From JBBPXY01 sp038200435 (lineage in GTDB: Bacteria; Actinomycetota; Thermoleophilia; Solirubrobacterales; Solirubrobacteraceae): 25,911 nucleotides of DNA. Shown one piece after another: positions 13,974 through 21,293 of this stretch. Each line of letters opens with the position of its first letter. The first letter of the stretch is position 1. A model generated the notes under the pieces. The model had not been told where the DNA came from. It was given only the letters and a program-made list of their open reading frames with translations, and ran no database searches. The position numbers and the translations under genes are program-made. Location: positions 1-25,911 of the forward strand of contig JBBPXY010000047.1 in the NCBI GenBank assembly GCA_038200435.1. Reading direction: 5' to 3'.

Positions 13974-16502
13974 GTGGCTCCAGTCCATTCCCTTCCCCAG
14001 CTCCGAGACGACGCCACGGCTGATCCCGCCGTGCAGTCGCCTCAACAGCCGCGCCGCAAGCCCCCCACGGCCCAGATAGACGTCCGCCCTTACTCCTACG
14101 CGGCGGCGCACAACCTCGAAACCCATCTTGGAGTCAGCCACGCCCTCGCCCAGATCCTGGTCCGCCGCGGGCTCGGCGACCCCGCCGAGGCGCGCGCCTG
14201 GCTGAAGGCCGACGAGGAGCACGCAGCAAGCGAGTTCGCGGGCATAGCCGAGGCGTGTTCGCTCGTCCTCGGCCACGTCGAGGCCGGCTCCCGCATCACC
14301 ATCCACGGTGACTACGACGTCGACGGAGTCACCTCGACGACGATCCTCGTCAAGGCGCTCCGTGCGCTGGGCGCTGACGTCGACTGGTTTCTGCCCAGCC
14401 GCAGCGAGGACGGTTACGGGCTCTCGACGGCCACGGTCGAACGTCTCACCAAGCGCGGTACGGCGCTGCTGATCACCGTGGACTGCGGCATCACCTCGGT
14501 CGACGAGGTCGCCGCGGCGCGCGCGGCCAGGCTCGACGTGCTCGTCACCGATCACCACGCACCGCGCGCCGACGGGCAGCTGCCCGACGCGCCGATCGTC
14601 CACCCGGCCGTGAGCGGCTACCCATGCGTCGATCTGTGCGCCGCCGGTGTCGCGTACAAGCTGGCCGGTGCGCTCGCCGCCGCCGCGGGAGAAGACCCGA
14701 CGCGCGCCGACGAGGATCTCGACCTGGTCGCCCTCGCGACGCTGGCCGACGTTGTGCCGCTGCGCGGCGAGAACCGGCGGCTGGTTCGCACCGGGCTGCG
14801 CGCGCTGGCCGTCACGGCCAAGCCGGGCTTGCGCGCACTGATGCGCGTGGCACGCCTGGATCCCGGTCACGCCGACGCCACGGCCGTCGCCTTTCGCCTT
14901 GCCCCGCGCATCAACGCCGCCGGCCGGATGCACCGTGCCGACGCAGGGGTCGAGCTACTCCTCACCACCGACGCCGACCGAGCGACCGCGATCGCGAACG
15001 AGCTCGACTCGGCCAACGCCGAACGCCGTTCGGTGGAGCAGCGCATGACCTGGGAAGCCGAGGCGCTCGTGGCTGAGCAGGGCGAACGCTCCGCATACGT
15101 GCTGGCCGCGGAGGGATGGCATCCGGGGGTGATCGGCATCGTCGCCTCGCGCATCGCCGAGCGCTGGCACCGCCCGACCGTGCTGATCGCGCTCGACGGT
15201 GACGCCACCGCCACCGGCTCCGGCCGCTCGATCCCGGGCTTCGACCTGCTCGAGGCGTTGCACGCCGCCGCCGGCTCACTAGAGCGCTACGGCGGCCACC
15301 GGGCCGCCGCCGGGCTCACCGTCGTGCCCGATCGCATCGCCGCGTTGCGCGGGGCCGTTGAGGGCCACGCCGCTGAAGTGCTCGAGCCGGGCGACCTGTT
15401 CCCCCGTCGCCGCGTCGACGCCGTCGTCGCCGGGCCGGGTCTGGGCCTTTCGCTGGCCGACGAGCTCGGGCGCCTCGAGCCGTGCGGCGCGGGCAACCCA
15501 GGGGTCAGCCTGCTCGTGCCCTCCGCACAGGTGCGCGACGTGCGGCCGATGGGGGAGGACGGCCGTCATGCCCGGTTCGCGCTCGAGTCGGGCGCCGCTC
15601 GCGCCCGGGCCGTCGCGTTCGGCTGCGACGGCAAACCGCCCGGCGACGGCGAGGCGCTCATCGACGCGGTCGTGCGCCTCGAGTGCCATGAGTGGAACGG
15701 GGCCGAGGAGCCCCGGCTGATCGTGCGCGATGCGCGCCCCGTTCGGCCGGCGCCGATCCGCGTGCTCGGCGAGCCGGAGCCGGGCGCGCCGTGGCTGACG
15801 GCGGTCGTCTCGGAGATGGACACACCGTTGGACGACGAAGCATCCGAGTCGAGTGCCGAGGCCCGGACAGAGGTTGATCGCCGCACCGAGGGTCCCTCGG
15901 GAGTGCTCGCCGACCTCGTGGCAAGCGGCGAGCCGACGCTGGCCATCTGCGCCGACGTGCCCCGCCGCCACCGCGGGCTGGCGGCTCGCCTCGGTGGCTT
16001 CGCGCTCTGCTCGTGGCACTCACTGGCCGACGATCCCGACTTGGCTCGCCCTTACACACACGTCGTCGCCCTCGACCCGCCGATGAGCGTGCGTCAGCGC
16101 GAGGCCGCCGCCGCCGGCCGCGGCGACGGGTTCGTCCATCTGGCCTGGGGGCCGGCTGAGCTACGCTTCTCTCAACAGATACTCGAGCAGGAGTTCGGCC
16201 TCCGCGCTTCGCTCGCCGCGCTCTACCGGTCGCTTCGCGACCGCGACAGCACGGCCGGGGAGGAGCTCGAGGCTGTGCTTCGCGGGGACGGAACCCACGC
16301 ACGGTCGGCGAGAATGGCCGGACGCGAGGTGCGCGTCCTCTCGGAGCTCGGCTTCGTCAGCCTCGACCGGGATCTGCCGGCCCTGAGAGTCGTGAGCACC
16401 GAGCGCACCGAGCTCGATCGCTCCCCGGCCTTCAGGGCCTACGAGAAGCGACTCGAGGACGGCCAGACATACCTGAAGAGACAAACAGCGGCAGCGGAGT
16501 GA
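13974..16502 (+). CDS. recJ: Single-stranded-DNA-specific 5'-3' exonuclease RecJ
   Basis: This is an 842-residue DHH-superfamily nuclease that degrades single-stranded DNA 5'-3' in recombination and mismatch or base-excision repair. The metal-binding motifs are visible: HGDYDVDGVTSTT (111-123), ITVDCGITS (167-175) and VTDHH (191-195). A DHHA1 region includes GRSIPGFDLLEALHAAAGSL and YGGHRAAAGLTV, and an OB-like part contains LEPCGAGNP. The last roughly 200 residues (from about 640) form the extra C-terminal domain seen in long RecJ proteins, including VRVLSELGFVSLDRD. The first 35 residues are Pro/Gln-rich and look disordered. The GTG start is supported by the TAGCCT box 6 bases upstream. The stop overlaps the rel start as GTGA. 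Confidence 0.95.
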   Translation: MAPVHSLPQLRDDATADPAVQSPQQPRRKPPTAQIDVRPYSYAAAHNLETHLGVSHALAQILVRRGLGDPAEARAWLKADEEHAASEFAGIAEACSLVLGHVEAGSRITIHGDYDVDGVTSTTILVKALRALGADVDWFLPSRSEDGYGLSTATVERLTKRGTALLITVDCGITSVDEVAAARAARLDVLVTDHHAPRADGQLPDAPIVHPAVSGYPCVDLCAAGVAYKLAGALAAAAGEDPTRADEDLDLVALATLADVVPLRGENRRLVRTGLRALAVTAKPGLRALMRVARLDPGHADATAVAFRLAPRINAAGRMHRADAGVELLLTTDADRATAIANELDSANAERRSVEQRMTWEAEALVAEQGERSAYVLAAEGWHPGVIGIVASRIAERWHRPTVLIALDGDATATGSGRSIPGFDLLEALHAAAGSLERYGGHRAAAGLTVVPDRIAALRGAVEGHAAEVLEPGDLFPRRRVDAVVAGPGLGLSLADELGRLEPCGAGNPGVSLLVPSAQVRDVRPMGEDGRHARFALESGAARARAVAFGCDGKPPGDGEALIDAVVRLECHEWNGAEEPRLIVRDARPVRPAPIRVLGEPEPGAPWLTAVVSEMDTPLDDEASESSAEARTEVDRRTEGPSGVLADLVASGEPTLAICADVPRRHRGLAARLGGFALCSWHSLADDPDLARPYTHVVALDPPMSVRQREAAAAGRGDGFVHLAWGPAELRFSQQILEQEFGLRASLAALYRSLRDRDSTAGEELEAVLRGDGTHARSARMAGREVRVLSELGFVSLDRDLPALRVVSTERTELDRSPAFRAYEKRLEDGQTYLKRQTAAAE

Positions 16503-18859
16503 GCACGGGCAAGCCCCGGGCTCCCAGGCGGCCGCGAAAGCGCAACAAACCGGGGGGTGCCACCGCGGGGTCCACCACGCGGCGTCCCGTCGATCTCGTC
16601 AAGCATCCCGAGGGGCACGACCCCGTCGTTGCGCCTGGGCTCAGCGAGGTGGAGAGCCAGCTGCTCGGCAACCTCTTCGCGGTCATCGAGGAGCATCGCG
16701 GCGAAGGGGCGGAGATCGACCGCAAGCTGGTCGAGCGCGCCTTCGTCTACGCCTGCGAGCACCACGCCGACCAGCGCCGCAAGTCCGGCGAGGACTTCAT
16801 CGAGCACCCGGTGAGCGTCGCGCGCATCTGCGCGGGCATGCGGCTCGACACCGAAACCCTCTGCGCGGCGCTTCTCCACGACACGGTCGAGGACACCTCG
16901 GCCTCGCTCGAGGATGTGACCGAGACCTTCGGGCCGGAGGTCGGCGGCCTCGTCGACGGCGTCACCAAGCTGACCGGGCTCACCTTCCAGTCGCGCGACG
17001 AGGCCCAGGCCGAGAACTACCGCAAGATGATGGTGGCGATGGCGGCCGACATCCGCGTCGTCCTGATCAAGCTCGCCGACCGCCTGCACAACATGCGCAC
17101 GCTCGAGGCGATGCCCAAGCAGAAGCAGATCGAGAAGGCCAAGGAGACCCTCGATATCTACGCGCCGATCGCGCACCGCCTGGGCATCCACGCGATCAAA
17201 TGGGAGCTCGAGGATCTCTCCTTCTCCACGCTCCATCCCCGCAAGTTCGCCGAGATCAGGGATCTCGTGAACCAGCAGCGAAGCGAGCGCGACCGCTACG
17301 TCACCCAAGCCGGTGAGTACCTCTCGAAGGAGCTCGACGCGCTCGGCATTGAAGCCGAGATCGCCGGTCGGGCGAAGCACTTCTACTCCATCTACTCGAA
17401 GATGACCAAGAAGGGCCGCGAGTTCAACGAGATCTACGACCTCACCGCCATGCGTGTGATCGTCGACTCGGTGAAGGACTGCTACGGCGCCGTCGGCGTC
17501 ATCCATTCGCTCTGGAAGCCGCTGCCCGGCCGCTTCAAGGACTTCGTGGCGATGCCCAAGTTCAACATGTACCAGTCGCTGCACACGACGGTTATCGGGC
17601 CCGAGGGGAGGCCGCTCGAGATCCAGATTCGCACCCGCGAGATGCACGACATGGCCGAGTTCGGCATCGCCGCGCACTGGATCTACAAGCACGGCCAGTC
17701 GCCGGGCGACGGCGCCGACGACGACGCCAAGCTCGGCTGGCTGAAGAGGCTGCTCGACTGGCAGCAGGAGCTCTCCGACCCGCGGGAGTTCATGGAGACG
17801 CTGAAGGTCGACCTCTTCGAGGACGAGGTCTTCGTCTTCACGCCGAAGGGCGAGGTCAAGTCCCTCGCCGCCGGTGCGACACCGCTCGACTTCGCCTACG
17901 AGGTGCACACCGACGTCGGGCACCGCTGCGTGGGCGCGCGGATTAACGGGAAGATGGTCCCGCTCTCCTACGAGCTCAAGTCGGGCGACATCGTCGAGGT
18001 CATGACCTCCAAGCGCGAGCGCGGCCCGTCGCGCGACTGGCTGGCGCTCGTGAAGACGACCCGCGCGCGCAACAAGATCAAGCAGTGGTTCAAGACCGAG
18101 TCGCGCAAGGACACCGAGCACGCCGGACGCGAGCTGCTCCAGGACCACCTGCGCAAGCAGGGACTGCCGGCCCAGAAGATCGTCGGCTCGCCTCTGCTCG
18201 CCGACGTCACGCGCGAGATGGGCGTCCGCAAGGGCGACGAGTTCTACGTTGCGCTCGGCGGCGCGAAGATCTCGCCCAAGGTCGTCACCAACAAGATCCT
18301 CCAGCGCCTCAAGCAGGGCGAGGCGGCCGAGGGCGACCCGACGGCCGCCGACGACCTGCTCTCGACCAAGAAGGTCCGCGACCGCCGCCAGACGACATCC
18401 TCCTCGACCTACGGGATCGTCGTCGACGGGGGCGACGACGTGCTCCTGCGCATCGCCAAGTGCTGCCGGCCGGTTCCGGGAGACGAGATCGTCGGCTACA
18501 TCTCGCTCGGCCGCGGCATCACGATCCACCGCGAGGACTGCCCCAACGTGTCGGTGCTGCGCAAGGATCCCGAGCGCTTCACCCCGGTCGGATGGGAGGG
18601 CGACGCCGAGACCGCCTTCCGCGTCGAGCTGCAGGTCGACGGCTGGGATCGCCACCGGCTGCTCGAGGACCTCTCGCGGACCTTCGCCGAGGCTGGCATC
18701 AACATCGTCGAAGCGCGCTGCACCGTGCAGGACCCGATGGTGAAGAACCGCTTCGTGGTCGAGGTCGCCGACACGCAGGTGCTCGACGCCACCGTGAATC
18801 GCCTGCGCGGGATCGACGCGGTCTTCGACGCCTACCGCGTCACCCCCAGCGGCGGCTGA
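16499..18859 (+). CDS. rel: Bifunctional (p)ppGpp synthetase/hydrolase (RelA/SpoT, Rel)
   Basis: This 786-residue long RSH enzyme makes and degrades (p)ppGpp in the stringent response. A basic N-terminus of about 45 residues precedes the hydrolase domain with its metal ligands (ACEHHADQRRKSGEDFIEHP, ALLHDTVEDT with His127-Asp128, KLADRLHNMRTL). These residues are intact, so hydrolase activity is expected. The synthetase domain follows with KHFYSIYSKM, EIYDLTAMRVIV and MYQSLHTTVIGPEG, also intact. A TGS domain (VFVFTPKGEVKSLAAGATPL) comes next, then a helical region and Cys motif (IAKCCRPVPGD), and finally an ACT/RRM domain with DLSRTFAEAGINIVEARC. The GTG start overlaps the recJ stop by 4 bases. 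In other genomes apt often lies between these two genes; here it is absent. Confidence 0.96.
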   Translation: MSTGKPRAPRRPRKRNKPGGATAGSTTRRPVDLVKHPEGHDPVVAPGLSEVESQLLGNLFAVIEEHRGEGAEIDRKLVERAFVYACEHHADQRRKSGEDFIEHPVSVARICAGMRLDTETLCAALLHDTVEDTSASLEDVTETFGPEVGGLVDGVTKLTGLTFQSRDEAQAENYRKMMVAMAADIRVVLIKLADRLHNMRTLEAMPKQKQIEKAKETLDIYAPIAHRLGIHAIKWELEDLSFSTLHPRKFAEIRDLVNQQRSERDRYVTQAGEYLSKELDALGIEAEIAGRAKHFYSIYSKMTKKGREFNEIYDLTAMRVIVDSVKDCYGAVGVIHSLWKPLPGRFKDFVAMPKFNMYQSLHTTVIGPEGRPLEIQIRTREMHDMAEFGIAAHWIYKHGQSPGDGADDDAKLGWLKRLLDWQQELSDPREFMETLKVDLFEDEVFVFTPKGEVKSLAAGATPLDFAYEVHTDVGHRCVGARINGKMVPLSYELKSGDIVEVMTSKRERGPSRDWLALVKTTRARNKIKQWFKTESRKDTEHAGRELLQDHLRKQGLPAQKIVGSPLLADVTREMGVRKGDEFYVALGGAKISPKVVTNKILQRLKQGEAAEGDPTAADDLLSTKKVRDRRQTTSSSTYGIVVDGGDDVLLRIAKCCRPVPGDEIVGYISLGRGITIHREDCPNVSVLRKDPERFTPVGWEGDAETAFRVELQVDGWDRHRLLEDLSRTFAEAGINIVEARCTVQDPMVKNRFVVEVADTQVLDATVNRLRGIDAVFDAYRVTPSGG

Positions 18860-18878
18860 ATCGGCTCCAGAACCACGG

Positions 18879-18905
18879 CGGGGGACGCCTTGCCGGCGCC
18901 CCCCG
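18879..18905. terminator. Terminator-like hairpin between convergent genes
   Basis: CGGGGGACGCC (18879-18889) pairs with GGCGCCCCCCG (18895-18905) with one mismatch and a 5-base loop, 20 bases after the rel stop. It faces the end of the convergent Fn3-like gene at 18929. This is the strongest terminator candidate in the window, although it lacks a U-tract. Confidence 0.6.
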
Positions 18906-18928
18906 ATATTCGTGGCGTGCCTTCGGGA

Positions 18929-19633
18929 CTAGTTGAACGGGACGATCGTCACAACCTTGCTGCTGTTACCCGTGGTGCCGTTCAAACCGGTCACGGTGAC
19001 CGTGGCGCGCAGCTTGTGGCCCGGGGCGTGCGCCAGAGCCGATCGGCCCGCGCTGTTGAGCGTGAGGTGCACGATGCCACCGTCGTTGCCCGCCACGAAG
19101 AACGTGGTCCGGCTACCGATCACCTTGCCGCTCCTCAAGACCTTCATCGAGCCCGTGCACTGAAGCGACCCGATGCATCCGACGAACACGCCGAATACGT
19201 GGGAGGGCGAGACGAACGCGGTATTGCCGAACAGCGCCAGACGCGAAGGCGCCGGGGGCTGACCGTTGGTCTTGAATGTCTGATCCAGCCCATTGGAGGT
19301 TCCGTTGCCGTTGGCGGCCACGAGCCGGTAGTGGTAGGTGGTAGCGGGGGCTAGGCCGGTCAGGGTGCGAGACACATTGACCGGCTTCGTGCCCGTTCCC
19401 GAGGTGCTGTTAGGCGTCTGCGAGCCGTAGTTGGCGGTCAGCCCGTAGTTGAAGTGGTACGAGGTTGCGGTGCCGTTCGGGTCCACGGTGCCGTTCAGCT
19501 TTGCTCCGGACTGGGTGACGGCGGTGGCCGCGCCCGTCACAGCCTTCGGCGGTGTGGCGGCGAGCGCTGGGCTGAGCGAGCCGAGCGCCCCGAGGCTTCC
19601 GGCGGTTGCGAGGAGGACGAGGGTCTTGCGCAT
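18929..19633 (-). CDS. Secreted protein with a fibronectin-III-like domain
   Basis: This 234-residue exported protein has a clear Sec signal peptide (MRKTLVLLATAGSLGALGSL, cleavage near SPALA-ATPP). Residues about 30-122 form an Fn3-like domain: AATAVTQSGAKLNGTVDPNG, then TSYHFNYG and LAPATTYHYRLVAANGNG. These are hallmarks of a domain repeated many times in some actinobacterial surface proteins; here there is only one copy. The C-terminal half (about 130-234) is a second beta-rich domain with two Cys (VGCIGSLQCTG) that may form a disulphide. There is no lipobox, sortase motif or catalytic motif, so it is probably free or loosely wall-bound. AGGGAG lies 7 bases before the ATG. Its role is unknown; binding to carbohydrate or protein is the usual reading of such modules. 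Confidence 0.8.
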   Translation of the reverse strand: MRKTLVLLATAGSLGALGSLSPALAATPPKAVTGAATAVTQSGAKLNGTVDPNGTATSYHFNYGLTANYGSQTPNSTSGTGTKPVNVSRTLTGLAPATTYHYRLVAANGNGTSNGLDQTFKTNGQPPAPSRLALFGNTAFVSPSHVFGVFVGCIGSLQCTGSMKVLRSGKVIGSRTTFFVAGNDGGIVHLTLNSAGRSALAHAPGHKLRATVTVTGLNGTTGNSSKVVTIVPFN

Positions 19634-19706
19634 ATGAGCTCCCTTTGATCACGAATCTGGTGTCAAAGGTGGCAACGCAGCCCGGCAGCCGCGGTTGGGA
19701 GCTTGA

Positions 19707-20141
19707 CTACTTCACCTCAACCGTGACCGCTCGCCGCTCGCGCGGGTTGCCGCGGAAGAAGTGGCGCAGGTGGATCACGGCCTCGCCCGCGTGGCGGGCG
19801 CGGAACACGAAGCGGTGCTGCCCGCCGCTCCCGGTCTTGTCCGGGTTGTCGGAGCTGTACGCGTCACCGGCCGTGTCGATAACGGAGCCGCTCGGCTTGG
19901 CGGTGAGCTGCCAGGTAAAGCCGATCCCGGAGTTCTCGGGAAGCGAGAGCGCGAAGGTGGTTCCGTTCTTGACGGTGAGCGTGGCGCTGGGGCTGTGGAA
20001 GACCTTGACGTCGCTGCCGCTCCCGCATCCGGCGATGAGAATCGCGACCAGCAAAGCGCCTGCCCCCGTGCGTGTCAGATGCCCGCGAGAACCAGCCCGG
20101 GGCGGCGAACGTTCGCGCCGCCCCGGCCCGGCGCGGCTCAC
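19707..20141 (-). CDS. Chagasin-like (I42) protease-inhibitor-fold lipoprotein
   Basis: The frame encodes a lipoprotein signal (ALLVAILIAGC) and then a domain of about 110 residues like the chagasin/amoebapain inhibitors of papain-type cysteine proteases. NSGIGFTWQL matches the NPTTGY-W loop, and GSGGQHRFVFRARHAGEAVI plus HLRHFFRG match the C-terminal part of the fold. Inhibition is a family-based prediction, and the usual RPW-like loop is altered. The start is uncertain. The GTG at 20141 overlaps the upstream stop by 4 bases but gives a long Arg-rich leader that spans a strong hairpin (20097-20126). A CTG at 20078 would give a textbook lipoprotein signal (MTRTGAGALLVAILIAGC) but is a rare start. 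The stop is firm; the call is moderate. Confidence 0.68.
   Translation of the reverse strand: MSRAGPGRRERSPPRAGSRGHLTRTGAGALLVAILIAGCGSGSDVKVFHSPSATLTVKNGTTFALSLPENSGIGFTWQLTAKPSGSVIDTAGDAYSSDNPDKTGSGGQHRFVFRARHAGEAVIHLRHFFRGNPRERRAVTVEVK
20097..20126 (-). terminator. Perfect 11-bp hairpin after the small secreted protein gene
   Basis: CCGGGGCGGCG (20097-20107) and CGCCGCCCCGG (20116-20126) form a perfect stem with an 8-base loop (AACGTTCG). On the minus strand it begins 12 bases after the stop of the 20138-20587 gene, where a terminator or attenuator would sit. No U-tract follows. It overlaps the possible N-terminus of the I42-like gene. Confidence 0.5.
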
Positions 20142-20587
20142 CGTCGCGCGGTGAACGTCACGGTGCCGCTGAAGCACACCGTCGAGGTGCCGTTGTCGTG
20201 CTCGACCACGTACCGCTCGCGGACCGATCCCGTGATCTTGTGCCCGCGCAACGTCGCCTTGAGGACGATGTGATCGGTGTCCCCGGCCGCGTACGTGGCC
20301 TTGATCTTGCCGTGCACGACCTTCGTCGGGCCGAGTTTCGTCAGCTGGTTCATCGCCTTCTGAGTGGTGTTGTCGTCCGTCGCGCAGTTGTAGTTCGCGC
20401 GGTAGGACGCCCGAACGAGGCAAGGAGCCTTGGAGCTCCCGCAGCGGCCGTGATTGGTGACCTTCAGCCTGATGTTGAGGCCTTGAGCCGTCTTTCCGGT
20501 GTACGTCCCGGAGGAGAAGCTTGCGACGGCGACACCCGTCGTGGTCAGTGCGCTAGCGAGGACAATGGCGAGAAACAGGCGCTTCAT
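20138..20587 (-). CDS. Small secreted protein of unknown function
   Basis: This 149-residue exported protein has a signal peptide (MKRLFLAIVLASALTTTGVA, cleavage near AVASF). The mature part is beta-rich and begins FSSGTYTGKTAQGLNIRLKV. It contains four Cys: GRCGSSKAPC, NYNCAT and STVCFSG, probably two disulphides. Repeated hydrophobic/polar alternation up to GTVTFTARR suggests a single beta-barrel or sandwich domain. I recognise no named family; the FSSGTYTGKT opening resembles small secreted proteins I associate with this bacterial group, but that is an impression only. GGAAGG precedes the ATG by 11 bases. A TAGCGT box on the minus strand (20633-20628) lies about 40 bases upstream and may be its promoter. 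It is divergent from the Gly-rich gene and sits ahead of the I42-like gene. Confidence 0.72.
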   Translation of the reverse strand: MKRLFLAIVLASALTTTGVAVASFSSGTYTGKTAQGLNIRLKVTNHGRCGSSKAPCLVRASYRANYNCATDDNTTQKAMNQLTKLGPTKVVHGKIKATYAAGDTDHIVLKATLRGHKITGSVRERYVVEHDNGTSTVCFSGTVTFTARR

Positions 20588-20764
20588 AAGTCAGAACCTT
20601 CCGTGCGAGTGGTCATCGGACACGGCGACGCTATCGGATCCGGAGCCTCCGGGAGCAGGTTGACGGACTACCGGCGTCCGATCCGCCGCCCGCCGGTCAA
20701 TGCCCCCTTCACGTGGGCCCAACGCGTCCGCAACGCCGCCGCCCGCCTCTCGAGAGCGCCACTT

Positions 20765-20784
20765 TTTCGCATTATGGAGCGAAA
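20765..20784. promoter_or_regulatory. Dyad (TTTCGC/GCGAAA) upstream of the Gly-rich gene
   Basis: TTTCGC (20765-20770) and GCGAAA (20779-20784) flank ATTATGGA in one of the few AT-richer patches of the window. They lie in the 245-base divergent gap, about 50 bases before the Gly-rich start. This could be an operator or part of a promoter. TACGTT (20804-20809) is a possible -10. Nothing else was recognised in the gap. Confidence 0.3.
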
Positions 20785-20832
20785 TGTGCGAGATTGCACC
20801 CCTTACGTTCCCCCCAAAGCAAAGGAGACGCA

Positions 20833-21228
20833 GTGCGTGACCTAAGGCGCATTGTCCTGACCGTGTTCGCGGTCATGGTGGTCGGAGGCGGCGTCGGTGT
20901 TGCCGTGGCTCAGACCGCGGATAAGTCCGGCAGCAACAGCAACAACACCGTCCAGTCGGTGAGCAACAGCGGTAATGGTGGCCCAGGCGGCGCCGGTGGT
21001 ACGGCTGGCGACGGCAACACCGGAACCGGCGGTAGCGGCGGCAACGCCGGTCCGTGCGGCGGCGGCGGCGGCGGCGGCGGCGGCGTCGCGTCCGGCGGCG
21101 GCGGCGGTGGTGGTGGCGGTTGTTACAACAACGCCACGCCGCGCACGTCCGCGGCTCCCGCACGTGTCCGCGTGTTCCGCGCGCAGCGTCGCGTGTTCGT
21201 GGTCCGTCGCGCAGCGTTCGGCGGCTAG
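20833..21228 (+). CDS. Gly-rich exported or membrane-anchored protein with Cys-bracketed polyglycine
   Basis: This is a 131-residue protein. The GTG at 20833 is chosen because AAAGGAG lies 5 bases upstream and it puts a hydrophobic segment (IVLTVFAVMVVGGGVGVAVA, residues 7-26) at the N-terminus. That segment is a signal peptide, with cleavage near AVA-QTA, or an anchor. A Ser/Asn-rich stretch and GG-x repeats (45-72) follow. Then comes a symmetrical core: Cys75, nine Gly, Val-Ala-Ser, nine Gly, Cys97. The end is basic and hydrophobic (RVRVFRAQRRVFVVRRAAFGG). I recognise no family. Neighbours suggest a cell-wall role: the next gene on the same strand is an L,D-transpeptidase, followed by a second Gly-rich exported protein. 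A pure low-complexity open frame is the alternative, but the ribosome site, exported N-terminus and distinct C-terminus argue for a gene. Confidence 0.72.
   Translation: MRDLRRIVLTVFAVMVVGGGVGVAVAQTADKSGSNSNNTVQSVSNSGNGGPGGAGGTAGDGNTGTGGSGGNAGPCGGGGGGGGGVASGGGGGGGGGCYNNATPRTSAAPARVRVFRAQRRVFVVRRAAFGG
21058..21084 (+). repeat. (GGC)9 triplet microsatellite in the Gly-rich gene
   Basis: Nine consecutive GGC codons encode the first polyglycine run. The second run (21094-21120) mixes GGC and GGT, showing the Gly tract is kept at the protein level even where the DNA is less repetitive. Slippage here would change protein length without shifting the frame. Confidence 0.75.
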
Positions 21229-21246
21229 CACGAGAGCAACTCGGTA

Positions 21247-21276
21247 GGCTGGCGATTCCGCACGGAGTCGCCAGCC
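21247..21276. terminator. Hairpin between the Gly-rich gene and the L,D-transpeptidase
   Basis: GGCTGGCGA (21247-21255) and TCGCCAGCC (21268-21276) form a perfect 9-bp stem. Inner TCCG/CGGA can extend it to nearly the whole 30 bases. It starts 18 bases after the Gly-rich stop. TAGGCT (21245-21250), a -10-like box, overlaps its left arm. It may be a terminator or attenuator, or an operator at a second promoter for the transpeptidase gene. Confidence 0.45.
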
Positions 21277-21293
21277 GCCCGCGTGATCCCCCC

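Noticed and set aside
16439..18655. 738-codon open frame antisense to rel
   Set aside because: Rel is complete with all domains; the antisense reading shows no recognisable domain.
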